Shown here: piece after piece, positions 1-10,740 of the stretch
How the letters are laid out: each line of letters starts with the position of its first letter
Position numbering within the stretch: position 1 is the stretch's first letter
Source of the DNA: Ligustrum vulgare
Taxonomy: Eukaryota > Streptophyta > Magnoliopsida > Lamiales > Oleaceae
Direction of reading: 5' to 3'
DNA length: 64,000 bases
Assembly: GCA_963555705.1 (NCBI GenBank)
Contig: OY743189.1
Location: 3,303,501 to 3,367,500, forward strand
Notes under the pieces: model-generated
Told to the model about the DNA's origin: nothing
Databases searched by the model: none
Seen by the model: the letters and a program-made list of their open reading frames with translations, nothing else
Made by a program: the position numbers and the translations under genes

Positions 1-266
1 ATGAATGTGGAAAATTGAAAGGTATCAAGAAAGGTCTTCTTGACTATGGAATGATGTTCTTGTTCTTGCACTTCAACAATAATCACTTTTTTTTTTTTTT
101 TTCAAGAGCAATCAATAACGACAAGAATTGAAACTAAGACCAATTTCGTAACGGTGCAGAATTTTCCAAGAACAATGAGATCTAGTAAAGAAAAAAAAAA
201 CAAGAAAATGAAACAAAACAAGAATTATATCAAAACCTGGATTTAGAGCCAAGCTCTGATACCAAA
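1..266 (-). other. CRM-A 5' leader, antisense
   Basis: Reverse complement of the untranslated leader that follows a CRM-A 5' LTR; it matches the leader of the well preserved copy at 43219-43704. The PBS complement (GCTCTGATACCA) lies at 253-264, two bases from the LTR. The gag gene of this minus-strand element would lie left of the window. Confidence 0.85.
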
Positions 267-1022
267 TGATGCGATTCTTGTTGGAGAATCACGGGATCTC
301 GCGGAAATTGAATCAACACTTGGAAAGTTCCAAATCCAGATTAATTGACGATAACAATATGACCCAACACTCACGACTCAAGAACCAAGGATGTATCAAA
401 TCCAAGACCCGTTAAGATGCGGAATGAAAAACCATAAAGGGGCGAACGCCACAAAGGTTGTCAAATCCTTTGATAAGTTCAAGGGGTTCAATCAAGAACG
501 AAGAAGAATAGGGAATAACTCACCTAGTTCAAGCAATTTCATTAAGCATCAAAGTAGTCTCTTTACAATGACAAAGACAAGATAAATAGGCCTAAAAACG
601 CGTCCAAGCCGCGTAAACCCTAAAAAAGACGCGCAATTGTTACGGCCGTAACATATGTGTTTACGGCCGTAAAAAGTGTTTTACGGCCGTGAATAATTTT
701 ATTACGGCCGTAAATCACTTTCTGCCCAAAATTGTGATATCAAAGTTACGGCCGTAATTTCAGCACTTACGGCCGTAAAAGGCCTTCTGATCCATTTCTT
801 CCTTGTTCTTTGACCCAAATGCCTTGTAATGGTTTTGGCGCATCTCCCATATTGTCATGTATTGAAAATGGAGTCTTTGACCATGCATTTGATTATTCAT
901 CCACCCAAGCTTGCATAAACCCCTGCATTGCTTGCTTGATCTTCTTAGCCCTCAGTCTCGTTATTGGTCCCACTGGTACATGCAACGGGTCCTTACTCGT
1001 ATGGTCACTCAGGTACTCATCA
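267..1022 (-). repeat. CRM-A 5' LTR, antisense (756 bp)
   Basis: On the plus strand it begins TGATGCGATTC and ends ACTCATCA, the reverse complement of a TGATGAGTACC...CATCA LTR. The length matches the 755-bp LTR at 48329-49083. It carries several ACGGCCGT palindromes and the end of the integrase frame. At 1022/1023 it abuts sense pol sequence, so this element inserted into a plus-strand CRM pol gene. The second copy of the 5-bp target duplication (TACCC expected) would be outside the window. Confidence 0.9.
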
Positions 1023-1366
1023 TACCCAGTGGGCTGCCACCCATTCGGGGCATCGAGCACCAGATTGATTTTGTACCGGGAGCTGTCATTCCAAATAGGC
1101 TTGTATATAGAAGCAATCCGGAGGAAACAAAGGAGCTTCAGCGGCAAGTTGACGAGTTGTTGAGGAAGGGCTACGTTCGAGAAAGTATGAGCCCATGCGC
1201 GGTGCCGGTCTTATTGGTGCCCAAGAAGGATGGAACCTGGAGGATGTGCGTGGATTGTAGGGCCATCAACAATATCACGGTAAAGTATCGCCATCCTATA
1301 CCAAGGTTAGATGACATGCTTGATGAATTTTATGGTTCATGCGTCTTTAGTAAAATTGACCTTAAG
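1023..1366 (+). pseudogene. CRM-A reverse transcriptase N-terminal fragment
   Basis: Encodes the start of a Ty3/gypsy RT, from [12 protein letters not shown] to FSKIDLK, stopping well before the YFDD catalytic box. Diagnostic residues ([19 protein letters not shown]) match CRM-A at 43705 rather than CRM-B. At about 1364-1367 it runs in frame into the gag-protease linker of a CRM-B copy. The junction has only 3-4 bp of shared sequence, which points to template switching or microhomology repair. The antisense LTR at 267-1022 truncates its 5' side. Confidence 0.85.
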
Positions 1367-4300
1367 GATATGCCAGCTCTAGAGGATGTTAGTGAAAATG
1401 ATTATGCGGACTATGCATTAGCTAAATCACTTGTCACTAGGAGAGCCCTTAGTACTCAAGTTAAGGTGGAAGAGTCGGGTGAGCAGCGAGAAAATATATT
1501 TCATACTAGGTGCTTTGTGAATAACAAGGTGTGTAGTTTGATAATAGATGGGGGTAGTTGTGCGAACGTTGCTAGCACTACTCTAGTAGAGAAATTGTGC
1601 CTACCTATGCTAAAACACCCTAGGCCATATAAGCTACAGTGGTTAAATGAATCGGGCGAGATTAAGGTAAATAAACAGGTGGTAGTTGATTTGGCGATTG
1701 GGAAGTATGAAGATAGCGTGGTTTGTGATGTGGTACCCATGCATGCGGGGCACATCTTGTTGGGCAGGCCATGGCAATTCGATAGGAAGGTTATTCATGA
1801 TGGATTTAAAAATAGGTATACCTTCACTAAGGATGGGAAAAATGTCAAACTAATGCCTTTGTCACCTCAACAGGTCTATGAAGACCAACTGAAATTAAAA
1901 AGTGAGGAAGAGAGAAAGAGGGTCGGGACCACGAACCCGGAAAAAGGAGAGTTGTGTGAAAAACCGAGAGTTGGGACCACGATCCCAGAAAAAGGAGAGG
2001 GTGTGAAGAGTACCAGTAAAAGAGAGAAAACAAAGGTAAGCTTCTACGCAAGACAGAGTGATATCACCAAAGCTATTTCTACAAATAAACCTGTGATTTT
2101 ACTAATGTACAAGGAATCTCTCCTTGTGCTCGATGAAGCTAACAACTCCCTCCCCAGTTTAGCTGTGTCTCTTTTGCAGGAATTTGTAGATTTATTTCCC
2201 GAGGAGATTCCGAGTGGGCTGCCGCCAATTCGAGGGATTGAACACCAGATTGACTTCGTGCCTGGAGCGGTCATTCCAAACAGGCCAGCTTATAGGAGCA
2301 ATCCAGAAGAGACCAAGGAGCTACAAAAGCAGGCTGAAGAGCTGCTGAAAAAGGGCTATGTTCAGGAAAGCATGAGCCCATGTGCAGTACCAGTTCTGTT
2401 GGTACCCAAAAAGGATGGGACTTGGAGGATGTGCGTGGACTGTAGGGCAGTCAACAATATTACGGTAAAGTATCGCCATCCCATACCTAGACTTGATGAC
2501 ATGCTTGATGAACTTTATGGTGCTAGTATTTTTAGTAAAATAGACCTTAAGAGTGGTTATCACCAAATTCGTATGAAAGAAGGTGATGAATGGAAAACCG
2601 CCTTCAAAACCAAATATGGTTTATATGAATGGATGGTTATGCCGTTCGGCCTCTCAAATGCACCTAGCACTTTTATGAGATTAATGAATCATGTCTTGCG
2701 TGCTTACATTGGTAAATTTGTCGTGGTATACTTTGATGACATTCTGGTATATAGTAAGAACTTAGGTGATCACATTGACCATTTAAGATCTGTTTTGGAA
2801 GTTTTGAAAACTGATAAACTATATGCTAATTTTAAAAAGTGTACTTTTTGCATGGAAAAGGTAATTTTTCTTGGCTTTGTCGTTAGTTCTAATGGTGTTG
2901 AGGTAGATGAGGAGAAAATTCGTGCTATTAAAGAATGGCCAACTCCCAAAAGTATTACGGAGGTTAGGAGCTTCCACGGGTTGGCTAGGTTTTATAGGAG
3001 GTTTGTTAAAGATTTTAGCACACTTCCAGCACCACTAACAGAAATAGTCAAGAAGTGTGTAGGATTCCATTGGGGGGAAGCACAAGAAAATGCTTTTAAA
3101 ATGCTTAAGGATAGGTTATGTTTTGCACCGGTTTTAGCTTTACCTAACTTTAACCAAACCTTTGAGATTGAATGTGATGCATCAGGAATAGGTATTGGAG
3201 CTGTTCTTATGCAGGAAAAAAGACCGATTGCATTTTTCAGTGAAAAGCTGAGTGGGGCAGTCTTGAATTATCCTACCTACGACAAGGAGCTTTATGCTCT
3301 TGTTCGTGCCTTGAAAACATGGCAGCACTATCTGTGGCCAAAGGAATTCGTTATACACACTGACCACGAGTCACTGAAACACCTCAAGGGACAAGGTAAG
3401 CTAAACAAAAGACACGCCCGTTGGATGGAATTCATTGAGACCTTTCCATATGTCATTCGCTATAAGCAAGGTAAGGAGAATGTGGTAGCAGATGCCCTTT
3501 CTCGCAGGTATGTTCTCTTAACTTCTTTAAATACGAAGTTGCTTGGGTTCGAATATATTAAAGGTATGTATGCTAATGACCCTAATTTTTCTACCATTTA
3601 TGCTTCATGTGAAAAAGGTGCAATTGATAAATTTTATAGGCATGATGGCTATCTGTTTAGGGAAAGTAAACTTTGTGTGCCTAATTGTTCTATGCGTGAA
3701 TTGCTTGTGCGTGAGGCTCATGGTGGGGGGTTAATGGGGCACTTTGGTATTTTTAAGACATTAGAAACTTTACAAGAGCATTTTTATTGGCCTAAAATGA
3801 AAAAGGATGTTCACCATATTTGTGAAAGATGCATAACTTGTAAACAATCTAAGTCTAGAGTCTTACCACAAGGTTTGTATACACCTTTGCCCGTACCTAA
3901 TGAACCTTGGGTAGATATATCTATGGATTTTGTGTTAGGTCTGCCTAGGACAAAAAAAGCTAAAGACTCGATATTTGTGGTGGTAGACAGGTTTAGAAAA
4001 ATGGCGCATTTTATTCCTTGTAATAAAACTGATGACGCAACTAACATAGCGGACCTATTCTTTAGGGAAGTTGTAAGACTCCATGGGATACCTAGGAGTA
4101 TTGTTTCTGATATGGATGTTAAGTTCCTAAGCTACTTTTGGAAAGTCTTGTGGGGGAAAATGGGTACTAAATTGTTATTTTCTACTACATGTCACCCGCA
4201 AACTGATGGTCAAACTGAGGTAGTTAATAGGACATTAATCCAACTTTTGCGCACTATAATAAATAAGAATCTAAGAAGTTGGGAGGAATGTTTGCCATTT

Positions 4301-5044
4301 GTGGAATTTGCTTATAATCGATCTGTGCATTCTACTACTTCATGTTCACCTTTTGAAGTTGTTTATGGTTTCAACCCGCTAACTCCTCTTGATTTAACTC
4401 CTTTACCTGCAGATGAACGGAGCAGATTGGACGGGGCGAAAAAGGCTAAGTTTGTGAAAGAACTTCATGAGAAGGTGAAAGGACAAATTGAAAAGAAAAA
4501 TGAGCGTTATGCGACTCATGCCAACAAAGGTAGGAGGCAAGTGACGTTCAAGCCAGGTGATTGGGTGTGGGTGCACTTGCGAAAGGAGCGATTCCCAACC
4601 CTAAGAAAGTCTAAGTTGCAGCCAAGAGGCGATGGACCTTTTCAGATCCTTGAAAAGATAAATGAGAATGCATATAAGCTCGATCTTCCAGGTGAGTATA
4701 ATCTGTCTGCTTCATTTAATGTTGCTGATCTTTCTCTGTTTGATGCAGGTGATGATTCGAGGACGAATCCTTTTCAACAGGGAGGGGATGATGAGTTCCG
4801 GAGTGGCTCGAAGAACGTTGACCCGTTGCACGTGCCCGTAGGACCAATAACGAGACAAAGAGCCAAAAGAATCAAGCAGGCAATGCAAGGATTCATGCAA
4901 GCGTGGATGGACGAGTGCTCTTGTGCAAGGACTTCATTTACATTGCATAACAATGTGGAAGAGGAGCCAAAGTTATTGCAATACATTAGGATCAAGGAAG
5001 AACAAGAAATTGGGCAGCAATGGAATCACGGCCGTAAAGCCTGA
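1367..5044 (+). CDS. CRM-B pol: protease, RT, RNase H, integrase with C-terminal tail in the LTR
   Basis: An uninterrupted reading frame of about 1,225 codons for replication and integration of a Ty3/gypsy element. In order: retropepsin (LIIDGGSC and HILLGRPW), RT from about 2217 (VVYFDDI near 2730), RNase H from about 3165 (ECDASG, HTDHES, ADALSRR), integrase zinc-binding region and catalytic core, GDGPF module near 4630, then a tail with [13 protein letters not shown] coded inside the 3' LTR. The stop TGA is at 5042-5044. Gag and an authentic start are missing. The open frame extends upstream through the RT fragment and the antisense LTR to 911 only by chance. VDRFRK and SDMDVK replace the usual VDRFSK and SDRDVK, so activity is doubtful. 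Confidence 0.9.
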   Translation, partial: DMPALEDVSENDYADYALAKSLVTRRALSTQVKVEESGEQRENIFHTRCFVNNKVCSLIIDGGSCANVASTTLVEKLCLPMLKHPRPYKLQWLNESGEIKVNKQVVVDLAIGKYEDSVVCDVVPMHAGHILLGRPWQFDRKVIHDGFKNRYTFTKDGKNVKLMPLSPQQVYEDQLKLKSEEERKRVGTTNPEKGELCEKPRVGTTIPEKGEGVKSTSKREKTKVSFYARQSDITKAISTNKPVILLMYKESLLVLDEANNSLPSLAVSLLQEFVDLFPEEIPSGLPPIRGIEHQIDFVPGAVIPNRPAYRSNPEETKELQKQAEELLKKGYVQESMSPCAVPVLLVPKKDGTWRMCVDCRAVNNITVKYRHPIPRLDDMLDELYGASIFSKIDLKSGYHQIRMKEGDEWKTAFKTKYGLYEWMVMPFGLSNAPSTFMRLMNHVLRAYIGKFVVVYFDDILVYSKNLGDHIDHLRSVLEVLKTDKLYANFKKCTFCMEKVIFLGFVVSSNGVEVDEEKIRAIKEWPTPKSITEVRSFHGLARFYRRFVKDFSTLPAPLTEIVKKCVGFHWGEAQENAFKMLKDRLCFAPVLALPNFNQTFEIECDASGIGIGAVLMQEKRPIAFFSEKLSGAVLNYPTYDKELYALVRALKTWQHYLWPKEFVIHTDHESLKHLKGQGKLNKRHARWMEFIETFPYVIRYKQGKENVVADALSRRYVLLTSLNTKLLGFEYIKGMYANDPNFSTIYASCEKGAIDKFYRHDGYLFRESKLCVPNCSMRELLVREAHGGGLMGHFGIFKTLETLQEHFYWPKMKKDVHHICERCITCKQSKSRVLPQGLYTPLPVPNEPWVDISMDFVLGLPRTKKAKDSIFVVVDRFRKMAHFIPCNKTDDATNIADLFFREVVRLHGIPRSIVSDMDVKFLSYFWKVLWGKMGTKLLFSTTCHPQTDGQTEVVNRTLIQLLRTIINKNLRSWEECLPFVEFAYNRSVHSTTSCSPFEVVYGFNPLTPLDLTPLPADERSRLDGAKKAKFVKELHEKVKGQIEKKNERYATHANKGRRQVTFKPGDWVWVHLRKERFPTLRKSKLQPRGDGPFQILEKINENAYKLDLPGEYNLSASFNVADLSLFDAGDDSRTNPFQQGGDDEFRSGSKNVDPLHVPVGPITRQRAKRIKQAMQGFMQAWMDECSCARTSFTLHNNVEEEPKLLQYIRIKEEQEIGQQWNHGRKA

Positions 5045-5287
5045 TATTACGGCCGTAACGGATTCACGGCCGTAAAGCCAAAATTACGGCCGTAACACTA
5101 CAATGGCGAAATTATGCAGAAGAGAACTTACGGCCGTAACCCACATCTTCACGGCCGTAAAAAGTTTAGTAGTTTTAATTCAGAGTATTGATTACGGCCG
5201 TAAATGTCATTTTCACGGCCGTAACATATGTTGTCAATTTTTAATCCTTAGCGTGATTACGGCCGTAAAGGTCATTCTCACGGCCGT
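5028..5287 (+). promoter_or_regulatory. U3 array of ten phased ACGGCCGT palindromes
   Basis: Core starts are 5028, 5049, 5066, 5086, 5130, 5151, 5194, 5215, 5259 and 5280, giving spacings of 21, 17, 20, 44, 21, 43, 21, 44 and 21 bp. Most cores sit in (T)TACGGCCGTAA or TCACGGCCGTAA. The array starts at the integrase stop codon and ends about 100 bp before the TATA-like box, a typical place for enhancer elements. Regulatory function is inferred. Confidence 0.6.
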
Positions 5288-5383
5288 AAATTAGGTTCCG
5301 AATTTTAAGTTAATGTTAGGCGTTTTTAGCTTTTTAGTTTAGGTTGAATTCTAGTTTATTTTTAGTTGCTTTATTTTCTTTGC

Positions 5384-5394
5384 CTATATATATG
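5384..5394 (+). promoter_or_regulatory. TATA-like box of the CRM-B LTR
   Basis: CTATATATATG lies between the palindrome array and the conserved R/U5 block. The equivalent site occurs in every CRM-B LTR of the window. The transcription start itself is not visible. Confidence 0.55.
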
Positions 5395-5704
5395 ACTTTA
5401 TTCAGCATTGTAAAATACAACTTTTATTCTTGAGATTAATGATATTGAAGGTGAGATATTCCCTTATATTTTCTTCGTGTTCTCGTCGAACAAATTGAAC
5501 TTATCAAAGGATTTGACAACCTTTGTGGCGTTCCCCCTTTGTGGTTCTTATCTCCGCATCGTAACGGGTTTTGGGTTTAATATACCCTTAGTTCTTGCGT
5601 CGTGAGGTCGGGGTTGCATTGTTACCGTCTACTATCTTGGATTTTAGAGCTTTCCGGCGTTTAATTCCGCGTGTTCTTGGTGATCCCCATAACGGATCAC
5701 ATCA

Positions 5705-6517
5705 ACGTTAATCCAACTTTTGCGCACTATAATAAATAAGAACCTAAAAAGTTGGGAGGAATGTTTGCCATTTGTGGAATTTGCTTATAATCGATCTGTG
5801 CATTCTACTACTTCATGTTCACCTTTTGAAGTTGTTTATAGTTTCAACCCGCTAACTCCTCTTGATTTAATTCCTTTACCTGGAGATGAACGGAGCAGTT
5901 TGGACGGGGCGAAAAAGGCTAAACTTGTGAAGGCACTTCATGAAAAGGTGAAAGAACAAATTAAAAAGAAAAATGAGCTTTATGCGACTCATGCCAACAA
6001 AGGTAGGAGGCAAGTGACGTTCGAGCCAGGTGATTGGGTGTGGGTGCACTTGCGAAAGGAGCGATTCCCAACCCTAAGAAAGTCTAAGTTGCAGCCAAGA
6101 GGCGATGGACCTTTTCAGATCCTTGAAAAGATAAATGAGAATGCATATAAGCTCGATCTTCCAGGTGAGTATAATGTGTCTGCTTCATTTAATGTTGCTG
6201 ATCTTTCTCTGTTTGATGCAGGTGATGATTCGAGGATGAATCCTTTTCAACAGGGAGGGGATGATGAGTTCCGGAGTGGCTCAACGAGCGTTGACCCGTT
6301 GCACGTGCCCGTAGGACCAATAACGAGACAAAGAGCCAAAAGAATCAAGCAGGCAATGCAAGGATTCATGCACGCGTGGATGGACGAGTTCTCTAGTGCA
6401 AAGACTTCATTTACCTTGCATAAGAATGTGGAAGAGGAGCCAAAGTTATTGCAATGCATTTGGATCAAGGAAGAACAAGAAATTGGGCAGCAATTGAATC
6501 ACGGCCGTAAAGTCTGA
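5705..6517 (+). pseudogene. CRM-B integrase C-terminal part with LTR-encoded tail
   Basis: Open frame from the second half of the integrase core ([21 protein letters not shown]) through the GDGPF module to [13 protein letters not shown], ending TGA at 6515-6517 inside the LTR that starts at 6262. It is the host copy into which the upstream CRM-B inserted: the LTR ending at 5704 abuts a cut within the integrase. PR, RT and the first catalytic Asp are therefore separated from it. Otherwise it is intact and about 95 percent like its neighbour by eye. Confidence 0.85.
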
Positions 6518-7167
6518 TATCACGGCCGTAACGGATTCACGGCCGTAAAGCCAAAATTACGGCCGTAACACTACAATGGCGAAATTATGCAGAAGAGGAC
6601 TTACGGCCGTAACCCACATCTTCACCGCCGTAAAGAGTTTTGTAGTTTTAATCCAGAATATTGATTACGGCCGTAAAGGGTATTGTCACGGCCGTAACAA
6701 ATGTTTTCAATTTTAATCCGTAGCTTGCTTACGGCCGTAAACTCATAAGTCACGGCCGTAACTTAGGTTCGGAATTTTAAGACAATGATAGGCGTTTAGT
6801 TTATTTTGCAATTCTAGTTTATTTAGGTTTCTTTATTTTTCTAGCCTATTTATATGGCTTTATTCAGCATTGTAAAGACACAACTTTTATTCTTGAGATT
6901 AATGATATTGAAGGTGAGATATTCCCTTATATTTAATTCGTGTTCTCGTCGAACAAATTAAACTTATCAAAGGATTTGACAACCTTTGTGGCGTTCCCCC
7001 TTTGTGGTTCTTATCTCCGCATCGTAACGGGTTTTGGGTTTAATATACCCATAGTTCTTGCGTCGTGAGGTCGGGGTTGCATTGTTACCGTCTACTATCT
7101 TGGATTTTAGAGCTTTTCGGCGTTTAATTCCGCGTGTTCTTGGTGATCCCCATAACGGATCACATCA
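6262..7167 (+). repeat. CRM-B 3' LTR (906 bp)
   Basis: Follows the polypurine tract CAGGGAGGGGA and ends GGATCACATCA at 7167. It has the same order as the LTR at 4789: integrase tail, palindrome array (from about 6499 to 6760), TATA-like CTATTTATATGG near 6846, R/U5 hairpin near 6960. The right flank is the Glu-rich ORF of a noa-E element, so this CRM-B had inserted there. Confidence 0.9.
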
Positions 7168-7417
7168 GGTTGAGTGTGCGAAAAAAGAAATTGAAGTAGT
7201 TGATCAAACTTCGAGTCTTGAAGTACAGAATAAAATTGTGGAAGAGGAGATTGAAAATAACATTGTTGACAATGATAAGAATGAAATAGAAGAGGTGGTT
7301 GAGAAAAAAGAAGAGAATGAGCAAAAAAGTATATTGACTTTTGGAGGCGACGAGAAGGTTCCTTTGGTGGGGAAAAAAGTTGTGGAGGTTTTGTATCATG
7401 AGTACAAGGATCCATAC
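7168..7417 (+). pseudogene. noa-E Glu-rich ORF fragment
   Basis: Encodes an acidic stretch (VECAKKEIEVVDQ ... HEYKDPY) matching the middle of the intact noa-E ORF at 51949-52947. It is cut on the left by the CRM-B LTR and on the right by an LTR fragment, and continues at 7761. The function of this protein is unknown. Confidence 0.8.
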
Positions 7418-7760
7418 TGATGTGATCCGGAAAAGGCGTCAAAAATGAGAAATCAAGATACGGGCAATTCAACAATATTCTACATGGAAAAATGAACAAG
7501 TTTCGTGTTGGGCTCAAGTTGAGATTCAAATCTCGTCAACAGATCAGAAAATCAGAAAATTGGGCAGAAGATATGTTACGGCCGTAACATTGTTTCTCAC
7601 GGCCGTATTATGGATTTCACGGCCGCATCACATTCCTCACGGCCGTAAATGAAAATTGGTATTTTTGTTCAGAAGGAGATTTACGGCCGTAACATCAATC
7701 TTCACGGCCGTAATATGGTGACATTTTGATCAGAGAAGGACTTACAACCGTAAGTCCGAC
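7418..7760 (+). repeat. noa-C/E LTR fragment
   Basis: Starts TGATGTGATCCGGAAAAG and runs through a decayed palindrome array, then stops near 7760, where the interrupted noa-E ORF resumes (TTGTGCATGGA). R/U5 is missing, so it is a truncated solo LTR inside the noa-E interior. Confidence 0.8.
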
Positions 7761-8157
7761 ATTGTGCATGGAAACACTAAATTTCCCTCCCCATTTTTTA
7801 TAAATCTTTCTTGCAGGTTTATTGTGCAAGGAAGTTTGAATTACATCAACCTTGGTCAATTCCCCTCGTGTTCTTCTTGTCTACAAATTGGAGGAGCATC
7901 ATTTATTGAATGCATGTCAGGGAATCGACAATATTCCGTTTAATTCAGGAGGAACAGTTTGATTTTTCAAGAATAACACCATGATTAGGGACGAATCATC
8001 CGAAAGAATGAGGGAATGGTACGAATCAGGGTGGGCTTGACGGGAAAACGTCAAAGATCAAACATTGCTTGTACGAAGAAAGTTCGAGGCCAAACCAAGT
8101 GAGCAAGCCAAGAACAGCTTTATGATTCGGGACGAATCATCTCAAAGGAAGAGGGGA
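7761..8157 (+). pseudogene. noa-E ORF C-terminus and 3' internal region
   Basis: Continues the ORF of 7168-7417 with several disruptions, down to a FNSGGTV-like end, then carries the repeated hairpin/PPT modules that precede the LTR (GATTCGGGACGAATC followed by AGGAAGAGGGGA). The last PPT directly precedes the LTR start at 8158. Confidence 0.75.
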
Positions 8158-8428
8158 TGATGTGATTTGGAAAAGAAGCTAAGAACAATGTTATAATTCG
8201 AGACGAATCATCTTAAAGGAAGAGGGAATGTTGTCATCCGGAAATGGAGTAAAAAATGAGAAATCAAGATACGGGCAATTCAACAATATTCTAAATAGGA
8301 AAATGAACAATTTTCATGTTGGGCTCGAGTCAAGATTCAATTCCCGTCAAAGGATCAGAAATCAAGGCAGAAGGGCTTTTACGGCCGTACTTCTATAATT
8401 ACGGCCGTAACATTATCAGCTCACAATT
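8158..8428 (+). repeat. noa-C/E 3' LTR, truncated, with an extra 71-bp start unit
   Basis: The LTR start occurs twice: 8158-8228 is one unit (LTR start, hairpin, PPT), followed by a second, decayed LTR start at 8229 (TGTTGTCATCCGG). A CRM-A LTR interrupts it at 8429. The same doubling is seen at 33013, 54387 and 55154. Confidence 0.75.
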
Positions 8429-9238
8429 TGATGAGTACTTGAGTGACCCAACGAGTAAGGACCCGTTGCATGTACCTGTGGGACCAATAACGAAGTTGAG
8501 GGCTAAGAAGATCAAGCAAGTAATGCAGGGGTTTATGCAAGCTTGGGTGGATGAATATTCAAGTGCAAGGTCGAAGACTCCATTTTCAATGCATGACAAG
8601 ATGGGAGATGGGCCAAAACCGTTACATTGAAGTTGGGTCAAAGAACAAGGAGAAAAGAAGTCAGAGGGCCTTTTACGGCCGTAAGTTCTGGAGTTACGGC
8701 CGTAACTTTGTTATCTCACGGCCGTAACTATCATTTTCACGGCCATAATTGAGTTATGTAATTTTATTCAGTATGTGACTTACGGCCGTAAGAACACATG
8801 TCACGTCCGTAAGAGTTAAAACAATTTTTGGACCCGAGGGTCAATTACGGCCTTAAGAACGATAGTTAAGGCCGTAAAAAGGCGCCGAGTTTTGTTTTAA
8901 GAATTTTACGGCTAGGGGTTAATTTGGACGTGTTTTGTACTATATTATTTATTTGATGATTATTGAGATTGCTTGAATTAGGTAAGTTTATCCCTATTCT
9001 TCTTCGTTCTTGATTGAACCCCTTGAACTTATCAAAGGATTTGATAACTTTTGTGGCGTTCATCCCTTTATGGTTCTTCATTCCGCATCTTGACGGGTCT
9101 CGGATTTGATACATCCTTGGTTCTTGAGTCGTGAGTGTCGGGTCATATTGTTATCGTCAATTAATCTAGATTTGGAACTTTCCAATCATTTATATAATTT
9201 CCGCGTGATCCCGTGATTCCCCAACAAGAATCACATCA
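8429..9238 (+). repeat. 5' LTR of deleted CRM-A (810 bp)
   Basis: TGATGAGTACTTGAG at the start, AATCACATCA at the end, followed by TT and a mutated PBS TGGTATCAGATT at 9241-9252. It carries the integrase-tail coding stretch, the palindrome array (8670-8880) and the R/U5 hairpin with a G-U type pair (near 9027). Confidence 0.9.
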
Positions 9239-9630
9239 TTTGGTATCAGATTGGTCTTGAGTAATCATTGAATCTGTATTAGATTCTTTGATTTCTTGAA
9301 ATTCTTCACTGTTACAAGATTGGTCTTAGTTTCAATTCTTGTTGTTATTGATTGTTCTTGATTAAAAAAAAAAAAAAATACGAAATTCAGATAAAAAAAA
9401 TTGATTATTATTGAAGTGCAAGATCAAGAACACAATTCCATAGTCAAGAAGACCTTTCTTGATACCTTTTATTTTTCCCACATTCTTGGTAGTTTTCGTC
9501 ATCCATCACAACTTTCAAAATCTTTCAATCCTTTTAAATCAATTTTCTTGAGTCCAATATTCCATCAAATTTTCTTTTCATCCATTTGTGTCTTGCCCTG
9601 GGGTCAATTTCACAACGACCAAGTCCGTGA
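9239..9630 (+). other. CRM-A leader with deletion into gag
   Basis: Untranslated leader resembling 43219-43530. At about 9629 it jumps from the AAGTCCGTG leader motif straight to the middle of gag, so the gag start codon and the N-terminal coiled-coil region are lost. Confidence 0.75.
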
Positions 9631-10740
9631 AAAGAAGGTAGAACTGATTTTTGAATGCCATAACTACTAAGAGGGAAAAAAGGTGAAGTTAGAAGTTATA
9701 GAGTTTGCAGACTATGCACTTGTGTGGTGGGATCAATTTGTGACGAGTAGGAGGAGGAACCGTGAAAGACCTATTGAGACCTGGAACGAGTTGAAGGGTT
9801 TGATGAGGAAAAGGTTTGTGCCCAACCATTACTATAGGGACTTGTACCAGAAACTCCAAACTCTATCTCAGGGTTCGAAGAGTGTAGTAGAATACAATAA
9901 AGAGATGAAGATTGCTATGATCCAAGCAAATATTGAGGAGGATCCGGAGGCCACAATGGCCAGGTTTTTGAGCGGTTTGAACAGAGACATTGCAAATGTT
10001 ATAGAACTGCAACATTATGTTGAACTAGAGGAGATGTTGCACATGGAGATGAAGGTGGAAAGGCAGCTGAAATGGAAAGGGACAGCAAAATACTCTTCGG
10101 GTTCTACTCCTTGGAAACCTACGTGGAGTGGAAGTAACAAAAATGAAGGAACTGCTCCAAAAGGGAAGTCAGAACCACCAAAAGCTCGAGAGGAATCTGC
10201 TAATAAAGGTAAACCCACTTCTGACTCTCAACCTCCTAGAAGTAGAGACATTAAGTGCTTTAGGTGTATGGGAATTGGGCACATTGCATCACAATGCATG
10301 CTGGACACATCCTGTTGGGTCGGCCATGGCAATATGACAGGAGAGTGGTACATGACGGGTATAAAAATAGATATAGTTTTACAAAGGATGGGAAAAGTAT
10401 CAGACTTATGCAGCTAACTCCACAACAAGTTTATGAAGATCAGTTGAAATTAAAGGGTGAAGAAGAGAAGACAAGGAGAGTTGGGACCCCGATCCCAGAA
10501 AAAGGAAAGCTAAGTGTTCAAAGGAGAGTTGGGACCACGATCCCAGAAAAAGGTGAGCTGATAGAAAAACAGAGAGTTGGGGGTTCCGCCTCAGAAAAAG
10601 GAGAGGGAGTGACGAGTGCCAGAAAAGAAAGAGGAGAGAAAACCAAAGTGAGCTTCCTTGCCAAAAAGAGTGAGATCAAAAGAGCTGCCCTTGACCACCA
10701 ATCAACGGTCTTACTAATGTACAAGGACTCCTTCCTCGCA
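9631..10740 (+). pseudogene. CRM-A gag-linker remnant
   Basis: Capsid-like region ([29 protein letters not shown]) followed by the zinc knuckle start [14 protein letters not shown]. The knuckle then joins, through a shared CAATGC, the end of the protease (GHILLG). The whole retropepsin active site is deleted and the frame is shifted. The basic KGEL/EKGE linker follows to LALSD, where it fuses to the LTR. A stop occurs in HNY*EGKK near 9669. Confidence 0.85.

Larger units (their letters stand above)
4789..5704 (+). repeat. CRM-B 3' LTR (916 bp)
   Basis: Starts TGATGAGTTCCGG directly after the polypurine tract CAGGGAGGGGA (4778-4788) and ends GGATCACATCA. It is flanked on the right by integrase sequence of another CRM-B copy, so this copy inserted into that one. 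Order inside: integrase tail to 5044, ten ACGGCCGT palindromes (5028-5287), TATA-like CTATATATATG (5384-5394), R/U5 hairpin (5497-5533). Confidence 0.92.

Noticed and set aside
911..1022. Authentic N-terminus of the long ORF that ends at 5044
   Set aside because: These codons come from an antisense LTR that inserted later; the open frame there is accidental.
5028..5287. CRISPR-like array
   Set aside because: The repeated unit is an 8-12 bp palindrome with short variable gaps, in plant LTRs, with no leader or cas genes.
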